64,000 bases of DNA from Hevea brasiliensis (Eukaryota > Streptophyta > Magnoliopsida > Malpighiales > Euphorbiaceae), in NCBI RefSeq assembly GCF_030052815.1, contig NC_079498.1, positions 82,322,992-82,386,991 on the forward strand. The letters run 5' to 3'. A program made the position numbers and the translations under genes. Positions 23,186-33,059 of this stretch are shown here, in pieces. Position 1 is the first letter of the stretch; each line of letters starts with the position of its first letter. The notes below the pieces were generated by a model, which ran no database searches, was not told where the DNA came from, and worked only from the letters and a program-made list of their open reading frames with translations.

Positions 23186-24850
23186 CTACTCTGGTACTGA
23201 CAAAGGATGTAACAAACCAGCTGGAACTTGATGTTCTGCCTTTACTTGCTGACAAGTTAGGCATTTGGAAACGAATTCAGCTATATCTCTTTTCATGCCC
23301 ATCCACCAGTAATGCTCTTTCAGCCCTCTGTACATTTTAATTCCACCAGGGTGCATAGCAAATGGAGACTCATGTGCTTCCTTCATAATGATTTGTCTCA
23401 ATTCCACATCACTAGGAACGCACATTCTACCCTGATGTAGCAATAAACCATCCTCTTTCACAGAGAATTCAGGTTTCTTGCCCTGCTGGACTTCTTTCAG
23501 TAGCTTCTGATACTTTTCATCACTCTGAGCAGCCATTCTGATCTGATCAATCAACACTGGCTGTACATGCCAAGCAACTACTATCTGTCCCTCATCATCA
23601 ATCTCTAAACTGGCATGTTGTGCTTTCAATTCACATACCATGGACATAGGAGAAACTCTGAGATTTGCCATAGTCTTGCGACTTAAGGCGTCAGCCACTA
23701 CATTTGCTTTTCCTGGCTGATAGTCTATTAAGCAATCATAATCTTTGATGAGTTCTAACCATCTCCTCTGCCTCAAATTCAATTCCTTCTGGGTACCTAA
23801 GTACTTCAAGCTCTTGTGATCTGTGAAAATGTAGCATTTCTCTCCATACAGATAGTGTCTCCAGATCTTCAGAGCAAAAACAATAGCTGCTAACTCCAGG
23901 TCATGTGTTGGGTAATTCCTCTCATGCGGTTTCAGCTGGCGTGATGCATAAGCAATGACATTCCGATCTTGCATCAGTACACAGCCTAACCCATTATGAG
24001 AAGCATCACTATAAACTGTGTATTCTTTACCCGGAGTAGGTAAAGTGAGGACTGGAGCTTCAGTCAAACACCTCTTCAACTCATCAAAACTCTGCTGACA
24101 TTTATCTGTCCACTGAAATTTTACATCTTTCCGAAGCAGTTTGGTCAGTGGAGAAGATAACATAGAAAACCCCTTCACAAACCGACGGTAATATCCAGCT
24201 AGACCCAGAAAACTGCGAATTTCTGTGATGTTCCTGGGCGGCTTCCAATTAAGGATAGCTTCTACCTTGCTAAAGTCTACCTTGATCCCTTCAGCTGACA
24301 CAACATGTCCCAAAAAGGAGAGTTCTTTCAGCCAAAATTCACATTTCGACAATTTGGCGTATAGTTGTTTCTCCCTTAAAGTCTGCAGTACAATCCGCAG
24401 ATGTCTGTCATGCTCCTCTGCATTCCTTGAATATATCAAAATGTCATCAATAAACACCACCACAAATTGATCAAGATATGGTCTGAAGATAGTGTTCATC
24501 AGATCCATGAAAGCAGCTGGAGCATTTGTTAACCCGAATGGCATTACTAGAAACTCATAGTGGCCATATCGAGTTCTGAAAGCAGTTTTTGGAATACTCT
24601 GCTCTTGCACCTTCAACTGATAATAACCAGATCGCAAATCAATTTTGGAGAATATAGCTGCACCCTTCAACTGATCAAACAGATCATCAATGCGAGGCAA
24701 TGGATATCTGTTCTTTATTGTCACCTTATTCAACTGCCGGTAGTCAATGCATAAGCGGAGAGTACCATCCTTCTTCTTAACAAACAACACTGGTGCTCCC
24801 CAAGGTGACACACTAGGGCGGATGAAGCCCTTTTCAAGTAGTTCTTGCAA
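23186..24850 (-). CDS. E2 RT, RNase H and integrase zinc finger (open segment, 554 aa)
   Basis: Largest open part of E2 pol. RT occupies about residues 1-185, with [22 protein letters not shown] and catalytic FIDD at 133-136. A linker with [18 protein letters not shown] follows, then RNase H with aspartate 282 (YSDAS), glutamate 319 (DLELAA), aspartate 344 (FTDHKS) and aspartate 387 (VADALS). The integrase HHCC zinc finger has H493, H500, C530 and C533. All key residues are present. It makes cDNA from element RNA in the virus-like particle and prepares integration. It is bounded by stops at 24851-24853 (CAA to TAA) and 23186-23188 (TGG to TAG), so it is one slice of a longer polyprotein and was probably not translated alone. 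Confidence 0.93.
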   Translation of the reverse strand: MQELLEKGFIRPSVSPWGAPVLFVKKKDGTLRLCIDYRQLNKVTIKNRYPLPRIDDLFDQLKGAAIFSKIDLRSGYYQLKVQEQSIPKTAFRTRYGHYEFLVMPFGLTNAPAAFMDLMNTIFRPYLDQFVVVFIDDILIYSRNAEEHDRHLRIVLQTLREKQLYAKLSKCEFWLKELSFLGHVVSAEGIKVDFSKVEAILNWKPPRNITEIRSFLGLAGYYRRFVKGFSMLSSPLTKLLRKDVKFQWTDKCQQSFDELKRCLTEAPVLTLPTPGKEYTVYSDASHNGLGCVLMQDRNVIAYASRQLKPHERNYPTHDLELAAIVFALKIWRHYLYGEKCYIFTDHKSLKYLGTQKELNLRQRRWLELIKDYDCLIDYQPGKANVVADALSRKTMANLRVSPMSMVCELKAQHASLEIDDEGQIVVAWHVQPVLIDQIRMAAQSDEKYQKLLKEVQQGKKPEFSVKEDGLLLHQGRMCVPSDVELRQIIMKEAHESPFAMHPGGIKMYRGLKEHYWWMGMKRDIAEFVSKCLTCQQVKAEHQVPAGLLHPLSVPE

Positions 24851-25207
24851 TTATATCTTCAACTCCTTCAACTCTGCTGGTGCCATTCTATATGGCGTTA
24901 TGGAGATTGGATCCACACCAGGCATAACATTAATTTCAAACTGCACTTCTCTTTCTAGAGGTAATCCTGGCAATTCATCAGGAAACACATCTGGAAAGTC
25001 ATATACTGTAGGGATGTCCTTCAATGCTGGACTCCCCACTTGGGTGTCTACCACATGTGCCAAGTATGCTTCACACCCCTTTCTGATCATCTTTCTGGCT
25101 AGTGCAGCCGAAATGATGTTTGATGGCAATAACTGCCTCTCCCCTTGTATCACCACATCATCATGCTTGAGGAAGGCCAAAAGTGACTGTCTTGACCTAC
25201 TGATCAA
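24851..25207 (-). pseudogene. E2 protease-RT linker segment (118 aa)
   Basis: Contains [40 protein letters not shown] and [15 protein letters not shown], the stretch leading into the RT fingers. Same frame as 23186-24850 and separated from it only by a TAA stop. Its first residues are in a different frame from the protease segment 25197-25946, so there is an indel near 25200. Confidence 0.85.
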
Positions 25208-25946
25208 TCATGGCATGATGCCTAGCTAACCAATCCATGCCCAAGATGATATCATAATCTCTGAAGGGCATTTCAATGAGATCAGACAGGAAAGTGTCTC
25301 CTTGGATCACCAAAGGACAATCTCTATACATTCTATTAACCCTGACCTCCTGTCCTAACGGACTTGTTACTAGCACCTCAAAGTCCATTTTTGTACATGG
25401 AACAGCAATGCAATCAATGATGCTAGCACTCACATAAGAATGGGTAGAACCCGGATCAAATAACACAAACACATTCTGGTTAAAAGTTGAGAAGGTACCA
25501 GCCACAACATCAGATGTCTCTGCCTCTTCCCTCTGTCTCATGGCATAGACTGGAGCACTATCTTGCTCGATTGTTTCTTGTGCCTTGGCTGCCTGCTGGG
25601 TTACCTCTACCCCTGCCTCTACCTCTGCTAGGTGGTTGTGAGCTTCTGGTGACAGGGCTCTGAACTGACCCTTCTGCAGTAGTAGGAGGTGGTCCAACTC
25701 TGCGACTACTGGTGTAGTCCTTGGCAAAGTGTCCGGTGCCTCCACAGTTATAACAGGCTCCAATAGCCTTATAGCATATCCCACCATGATTTTTTCCACA
25801 AGTTTCACATTGGCGGGGAGGATAGGAACCTCTGGTACTCTGCTACCCAGATAGGGGAGGTCTCTGTCCTGAATATCTTCCCCTACCAGATTTCTTGCCA
25901 CCTCTGCCATGTCCCCCATAGTTCTTCCTCTTTCCAGTATGACCAC
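25197..25946 (-). pseudogene. E2 protease segment
   Basis: The reliable part is about residues 130-249: [14 protein letters not shown], then [15 protein letters not shown] with the protease aspartate, then [25 protein letters not shown]. The active site reads D-P-G-S rather than the usual D-[ST]-G. The first 120 residues are an out-of-frame reading of the zinc knuckle region, whose true frame gives CGKNHGGICYKAIGACYNCG at about 25740-25800. Confidence 0.8.
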
Positions 25947-26748
25947 TGGAACTCTGTTCTACTGATTTTCCCTCTTTCTCTGTCTTCTCTGATCTCTTTT
26001 TCTCTGGAGCAGTCTCAAACTCAACTCTTTCCAACTCTAGGGCTTGAGAAACAAGTTCAGAGAAGTTAGTGTGTTTGAAGCCGATCACTTGTACTCTGAT
26101 ACTGGGCTTCAAGCCAGTTTCAAACCTCTTGCATCTCTCCCTGCTGGTAGCAAGCAAACTTACTGCATAATGGCTCAGGCGGGAAAATTCTCTTTCATAC
26201 TCAGCCACTGATCTGTTCCCCTGTTTTAAACTTAGGAACTCTTGCAACTTCTGGTCTACATAAGCATCAGGGATATATTTCTGCCTGAATTCCCTGAGGA
26301 AGTCATTCCATGTTAGCACTGCAGGCTCTACCAGACTGTGGGGAATGGTTTTCCACGATCATAAGCATCCCCTGTAGTAAGGACACCGAGTATTCAAATC
26401 TAAGCTCTTACGTACAATGTAGCTTCTTGAACACCCTATCCATCCTCTCTAACCATTGTTCAACTTCTAGAGGATCTACTGTCCTTAAACTCAGAGCCCC
26501 ATACTTCATCAATTTATCATACTGCCTCGTAGGAGACTGTGGTTGTACCACTGGTGTCTGTATTGGGACTTGAGTAGGCACATTACCAGCCATTTGTTGG
26601 AACATTGCGACCATCTCGAGCGAATCGAGCGAGGAAAGCTGCAGATGCTGCGGTGGTGCGGTGAACCACTAACATTATGCAGGCCTGGGGCATCCCCTTG
26701 CACCTCAGCCCCAATAGATTGATCGACTGAACGATCACCCTCTTCCAT
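25690..26748 (-). pseudogene. E2 gag (frameshifted) with zinc knuckle
   Basis: Nucleocapsid precursor that packages the element RNA. The start Met at 26748 gives MEEGDRSVDQS, matching the start in E1 (MEEGDRSVEQS). The central domain is in 25843-26319: LTWNDFLREFRQKYIPDAY, SLKQGNRSVAEYEREFSRLSHY and SELVSQALELERVEFE. A knuckle CYNCGGTGHFAKDY follows (about 25705-25770), with the last cysteine changed to tyrosine. The frame moves at least twice between the start and 26340; one cause is a one-base loss where E1 and E3 read a Trp-Trp pair. Confidence 0.85.
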
Positions 26749-26917
26749 ATTCAATGCGAGGATTTAAAATCTCCTGAACAAATAACATAAGGAGATTTCC
26801 TCCTGTTAGTGCATATTTATAATGTAATGTACTGTATGTATCAAACAATGATATTGAGCAGTTGTACTATGAAGAAAGAATATTCAAGTAACAGGTGAAA
26901 ACAGAATTTAAAAACTT

Positions 26918-26930
26918 TGCTCTGATACCA
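26918..26930 (-). other. E2 primer binding site (tRNA-iMet)
   Basis: Minus-strand TGGTATCAGAGCA, eight bases after the 5' LTR end. Confidence 0.95.
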
Positions 26931-26938
26931 CTAAAACA

Positions 26939-29900
26939 TGTCACACCCTACCCTCTCAGAAGACATAACATGATCCGTAGTATACCTAATGAATTACCAA
27001 CTCCGCTTCATCGATAATCCATTAAATACACTACAAGGGATTTTAAAACTTTTCTTACTTCTTTTACAGTGGTGAGCACTATTTACAGGTATTAAAAACT
27101 TTGGTGAACTGAAGTGAAACAATTAACTCATTTGATTTATTTGGAATTTCTGTAAAAATTTTGGCAGAGTGCCATCTGTATTTTGGATAAAACAGTTCTT
27201 CAGAAAACCTGTAAAAAGACACTTCAATAATTTTCCAAATCTCAACTCCAATACATTTCTCAACACAACAATTTATCAACTCAATTCCATAGAAATTTTT
27301 CAAAGTCTGAGATAAGGAAATATAATACAATTTTTACAAGTCAAATAACTCATAATTAATTTACAACTTCAAGGTACAATTTGAATTTACAATTGCTCAA
27401 AATCAAAAACAAAATGTACATACAAATGTCATACATTACAAGACAAAATGCAAAATATTGGTATACTCATTATACTGTGTAATCCCTCATTTGGATGTAT
27501 ATGCAAATTAGTCCACGCCTGTCTGTCTCTCTACTGCGACAAAGAATAAAGCTATCATTTGAGACAATGTCTCAGTGGTGCACAACATTAACCAAATACA
27601 ATTTAAATCACAATTCATAAATCATATCAATAGTGGATACTTAAAACCATAGTCAATTTCAAGACAGTAATTGTCCATAAGAATTTAAACTCCATTTGTC
27701 AATATCACAATAATTTTCATAAGTTAGATCATGTTTGAATTCAAAAGACAGATATGTCAATAAGAGTTTAAATTCATTTCACAATCTCACAATACACATC
27801 AATAAATCACACACAGCTTAATCATGATCCATAGTTCAATTCGTCCCAAAAGCCGATGGCTAATGAGGTATTCAATTCGTCCCAAAAGTCGATGACTAAT
27901 GAGGAATAACATAGCTAGCTAGCAAAAATATGAGTACTCATCCAATTCGTCCTCAACAGGCACACACCTCAACACTTCAGCCAGAGAGGGAATTCAATTC
28001 GTCCCACTAGACAAGCTAATGCGGAATACAATCAATATACATGATAGCTGTGGTTTCAAACCATTTCCAATGCTTTTAAATCAATAAGTATCCATCAATG
28101 TCATTCAAACAATTTCTCACAGTTTCAAATCATTTACAATGCTTTTCAAGCAATAAATATTCATTCAAATACATTTCCACAATTTAAAACAATAATATAC
28201 AAATAGTCAATATTTATTTCAATTGAAAATAATTCAAAAGAAATAGTTGTTGTGCACAAACCTCTGATATTTGTCTCCTGGTCTTGACTCAGTATTTCTT
28301 TCCCTTTTGCTGAGTCCTTGTTAACTGAGAAACACAATTTGAAGTGTTTCAGTGCTAAATTAATTTGCCTCTAACGATAATGTTCGATAAACAATTCACT
28401 AAATACTTTTATTTGCTTAATCACCTAATATACCGACCGTCGATGCGTTTTAGGTAAATTAGGTCTTAGTGTCAATAATATATCACATTCGATAGGGTTT
28501 TAGGTTTGGTACGTGTTACCAAACTCAATTCTATGTATATTGCGTTTTCTTGCATTTTATTGCAAATTGCTGGATTTCGGGATACTAGTTTGACCTAGCC
28601 AGACGATCTAGTTCCCTCGGTTTTCGAGTTTCGGTCAAAACTACAAACTTGTAGATCTATGTCTTATGGACCGCGGTGCAAAATTTTAGGTCAATCCGAG
28701 TTAAGTAGACCAAGTTATGGTCATTATACTACTGCTGGTCAATTGGTATCAAATTAGGTCAATTTTAGGTCAATTTGGTCAACTTTGGTTCGGCCAGTTT
28801 TTGGACCCGAACTTGTGCAAGCTTTTTTACTTGCTTCTGGTCATTTCTGGGTTTTGGTGTCTTCATAAGACTTGTAGGTATGGGTCTTAACTATTCATGG
28901 TTAAAATTTCAGGTCAATTGGACCTGTTTTGAGTGAGTTATGGCCTAAACACTCACTCCTGCCCAATTGGTCATTTTTCAGGTCCTAATTGTACCTAATC
29001 CGAATTGGTCATTTTCTTAGGTCACCTTGCAAGCAGAATTTGGGTATGTTTTCTCAATGAAAGTTGGCACATTTTGTGCCTAGTTCCACCTCCAATTGGT
29101 CTCATACCAATTGAGGTTACACATTTAAACTTATTGGCTAAAATATACACTGCCCTTGGTTACTTTGCTCAACACACATCAATCACACACATTTACCTTG
29201 CAATATGTTTACTTCCCTACCAAATCTGTTTTGGTACAATACCAAAACCACATCCCACTTTACATTATCCTCACTTTGGGCAGATTACAATTATCTTCAA
29301 TACACCAATTAAAGTTCACATTTATAAAGTCTAAATACAATCACATACACACCTAAACATCACTAATTCTCACATACACTTTACAAATTAATTTCATACA
29401 CATATCCATCACTCCTTCTATGTCAACATTCTGCCAACATTTCCATGAATACATACATTTATTCAAGTGTCCCCAAGCTGCCGAAAATTGTCCTTCAACA
29501 CCAAGTGTCCTACAATTCATTAAATCTCATTCCAAGTGCAAAAATCACCTTATACATGTGAAGTAATTCACTAGGTTATTAAATCATCATGATCAACATC
29601 ATTCTCATCAATTATATGTACAAATACTTCATCAAATACATGACTCCATGGCTGTCCAAAATGAACACAACAATAACTCTTCAAACTCAAAAATTTTCTT
29701 CACAAACCCAACACCCATAACATGTACACAAAACTTAACAAAGCTATCTCAAAAAATATGAACTTACCTTATGTTTGGAGCTTGTTAAACCTTGCTTAAA
29801 CTTCTCAAATTTAGTATCAAACTCTTTCTTGTGATGAGTAGACAAAGTTTCATGAAGGAACCTAAGAGATTGGAGTTGAAAATGGAGAGTTAAGAGAGCT

Positions 29901-30647
29901 TGCATGAAACGTCAATGGTGGCTTCCTCTTTCTCTCAATTCGGCATGGATGAGGAAATGGAGAAGATGAGTTTTGCAGATTGTTTATTTGATGTACACCT
30001 GCCCATTTGTGTTTATTTTATTCCTTAGTGGTCCACTCATTTAAATTATATCATAAAATAAGCTTAAATGTGTTATTTACACATTTTTCACCCCACTTTT
30101 AGCTATTTGTATTAGGTACCCCTCTTTTAATTTTCCATTTAATTTTCTAAGTGTAATATTATTTATTTTTAATGGAAATTTAGGTCAAAAGACAATTCGG
30201 GGTGTCAAATGACCATAATGCCCCTGTTTGGGTTACGTTCCCGATTTTTCGGTAACACCGGGTTTTATCTGTTTTTCGATTTCTCACTTTTCTTTGTACT
30301 AATTATTTAATTTTTTTTTTATCTTTCTAATGATATTTATTCTTCAATAAGGTTCTATTTAAGTCCTAAAAATGTTTTCCAGGGTTCCCCGCAGTCCATG
30401 GCTAGTCAACGGTCCACGCCGTGGCTTCCCAGTGCGGTCACCCATCGTTAGGTTTCCCGGCTCGTTTAACTTGATCACATTTATTTGCTATTATTTTTCC
30501 TTTGTTTTTCTTGTATTTTCTTTTCTTGTATTTCATTATTTTATGTCTCTTCACTCATATTGAAGTGTAGTTCTAGGCATCCTAGCTGTCCGGACAACAT
30601 TGGTCACTGGAGCAGCAGAACGCACTATCGAACTTAGGGGTGTTACA
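26939..30647 (-). repeat. E2 5' LTR (3709 bp)
   Basis: Same layout as the 3' copy: hairpin at 27162-27174, acceptor-like CAG at 28325-28327, palindrome at 28911-28925, donor-like GTAAGT at 29767 and dyad at 30066-30086. Differences from the 3' LTR cluster near the outer end (26950-26965, 27425-27545), where short scrambled stretches alternate with identity. Confidence 0.95.
28325..29767 (-). other. Candidate intron inside E2 5' LTR
   Basis: Minus strand: donor AAG|GTAAGT at 29767, acceptor TTGTGTTTCTCAG ending at 28325, span 1443 nt. It is called only because the same pair recurs at similar spacing in other LTRs; no transcript evidence is available. Confidence 0.35.
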
Positions 30648-30652
30648 TGTAA

Positions 30653-31800
30653 TCTTCTTCAATTAGCTTTCCAAGCTTCCAAAGTCAAGTGTACATTCAC
30701 ATATACATTTAGTATACATCACTCAATTTATTCCTACACACATAAACACTTCATCAACACTTTAATCTACCATTTACATACAAGGATAAACTGTTCTTAT
30801 AGAGTTTTCATGGCTTCCAAAAATATACATCTCCCTTAAAACATCAAACTCCAAAAATCTTTCCACAATTCAACTACCCATAACATCCATGCAAACTTTA
30901 ATGAAGCAAGCATAAAAATTACCTACTTACCACTTTGGAAACTCTTTAAAACCTTGACTAAACTTGATCTTCTTGCTGCCTATCTACTACCCAAGTGGTG
31001 TAGAGCAATTTTAGTGACGGGATCTAGTGGAAAAAGGGCTTGGATCATGCTTGCATGAAAGTTCAAGGTGGGACGGCAATGGAGGATTGTTCTTCACCAT
31101 TTTCGGGTGGTTTTGGAATTGTTGGAGAAGATGGGTTTTTGCTGTCCAAATGAAGGTGTAGTGGTCCACTTTAGGTGTTAGTGGAGCACTAAGTGAAGGT
31201 TATAACATTTGTTTATTCTAAAGTTTCCTTATTCCCACATTAAGCTCCTATCTTTTGCTATTTACGTTAAGTACCACCAATTTATTTTTTCATGACATTT
31301 TCCAAGTGTAATATCATTTATTTTTAATGGACATTTAGGTCAAAAGACAACTCGGGGTATCAAATGACCATAATGCCCCTGTTAGGATTGCATTTCCAAT
31401 TTTTCGATAACACCGATTTTTGTCATTTTCTTGATTTCTCGTTTTTCTTTGTACCAATTAATTAATTTTTCTTTGATATTTCTAATGATATTTATACTTC
31501 AATAGATGTTTATTTAAGTCCTAAAAATATTTTCCAGGGTTTCTCGCGGTCCAAGACTATTCAACGGTCCTCGCCACAACTTCCCGGTGAGGTCACCCAT
31601 CGCTTTAGTTCTCGGCTCATTTAACTTGGTTACATTTCATTGCTATTATTTTCTTTTATTTTTCTTGTCTTTTCTTTTCTTGTATTTCATTATTCTATGT
31701 CTCCTCATCTATATCTAAGTGTAGTTCTAGGCATTCTAGTCCCATTGCATAATCGGTCACTGTAACAAGAGAACGCACTACCGAACATAGGGGTATTACA
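30653..31800 (-). repeat. Solo gypsy LTR C, 5' part (minus orientation)
   Basis: Continues 15652-18373 beyond E2. The plus strand ends GGGGTATTACA at 31800, i.e. the LTR start TGTAATACCCC. It contains the CGATGGGTGACC block near 31590 and a donor-like GGTAAGTAGG at 30930. Joining the two C parts gives a donor-acceptor span of 1436 nt. Confidence 0.9.
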
Positions 31801-31805
31801 ATGGT

Positions 31806-32654
31806 TGTCTAACTAGTATACTCCCATATATCCAGCCTTTATAGCCTGTTATAGGTTATTTGAGCACTGATATGATTTTAAAGAGACTGAAAATGAAATA
31901 GATGCATAGATAAGATCCTGATAAATAAATTGATCCTAAAGTCAAATAAATTTGTAAAGACTTAGAATTTATAAAATATGCCTAGAATTATTATTTTACT
32001 TATTTAATTACTTTAATTTAAAGTTATGCACCACTAAGCAATTCGCTTAGCGCATTAGTTTTCCATTGCGTAGGTACTAGAGACCAGACACAGCCACAGC
32101 AACAGCCACAGTAGTAGTGCCCTGACAGAGATTTAATCAGGTCTGATAGTGTCTGCTAGTCACCTCAGTAGAGTAGGACCCATGTATATTTAGTTTTGCA
32201 TTTTGTTTATTATACATAAGTAAATGATGTAAATCTTTTTGAGATATGTAATTCAATTTTGGTATTGTAAATAAATTGTAATTATATTTTGGATTGTAAA
32301 TAAAGTTGTGAACTTTTGTATATAAACTTCCATATGAATGAATGAATGAAAAATATATTTTCTTAAAATTGTATAAGTAGAAATGATATGATATGACATG
32401 ATGTATATGTAAATATGAGATAGATATGAAATTATTTTTAACAGGTAAATATTGGAACTCGCCAGATGCTAATAAAACAGAGGAAGCTCTGCCCGGGTTT
32501 CCATAGAAATAATTTGTGATAAAAAAAAATTTACCACAGGTTTTCTATAAAGTATAAAATTAACAATAGATAGGATAAGATAAGATAGGGTGCTCCGGTA
32601 TCGAATGTGGCATGCTTTACTCGGCTACACTGTCGACGGGTGAGGGGCGTCACA
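31806..32654 (+). repeat. Solo gypsy LTR A2, second part
   Basis: Resumes A2 after C and ends GGGGCGTCACA. The last 60 bp (CTCGGCTACACTGTCGACGG) match the end of A1. A hairpin CAGAG-GAAG-CTCTG lies at 32478-32491. Confidence 0.88.
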
Positions 32655-33059
32655 AAAGCTAGTAGCGAAACGGTTTTGCCAAAGGCAGGGGATTGATTAT
32701 AAAGACACATTCTCGCCTATAGCCATGTTGAAATCTATTAGGATTTTATTGACAATAGTAGCATACTATGATTATGAGATTTGGCAAAAAGATGTCAAAA
32801 TTGCTTTCCTCAATGGATATATAGAGTAAAATATTTTCATGAAACAACCGAGGGGTTTTGAATCCAAGGATGGTTCTAAAGTATGCAAGCTTAAAAAATC
32901 CATTTGTGGTCTAAAACAAACTTCAAGAAACTGGAACATTCATTTTGATACAGCTATTAAATCTTTTGATTTTATCAAAAATGAAGAAGAATTATGTGTG
33001 TACAAGAAGGTTAGTTGGAGTGCACTCACTTTCCTTGTCTTTTACATGGATAACATATT
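32655..33059 (+). pseudogene. Copia-III part 2: reverse transcriptase core
   Basis: Continues the RT after A2: LVAKRFCQRQGIDYKDTFSP (about 32663-32720), IRILLTIVAYYDYEIWQKDV (about 32740-32800), IAFLNGYIE followed by a stop, MKQPRGFESKDGSKVCKLKK, SICGLKQTSRNWN and LVFYMDNIF. The catalytic YVDD has become YMDN, so the RT could not work even if intact. It is interrupted at 33059 by E1 and resumes at 45324 with ILLMGNGIGMLTTVK. Confidence 0.92.

Larger units (their letters stand above)
18374..30647 (-). mobile_element. E2: full-length Tekay-like Ty3/gypsy retrotransposon
   Basis: Complete 12,274-bp element on the minus strand. Its 5' LTR is at 26939-30647 and its 3' LTR at 18374-22080, with a primer site at 26918-26930 and a polypurine tract at 22081-22094. 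The target duplication TGTAA (18369-18373 and 30648-30652) shows insertion into LTR C. Internal order is gag, protease, RT, RNase H, integrase, chromodomain, which with the long LTRs fits chromoviruses of the Tekay/Del type. The two LTRs differ at about 1-2% of sites in the stretches I compared, so this is a relatively young insertion. The coding region has three in-frame stops in pol and about four frame changes, so it is not autonomous as read. Confidence 0.95.

Noticed and set aside
24225..25229. Plus-strand open frames opposite E2 pol (24225-24470, 24560-24754, 24747-25229)
   Set aside because: Antisense shadows of conserved RT codons on the minus strand.
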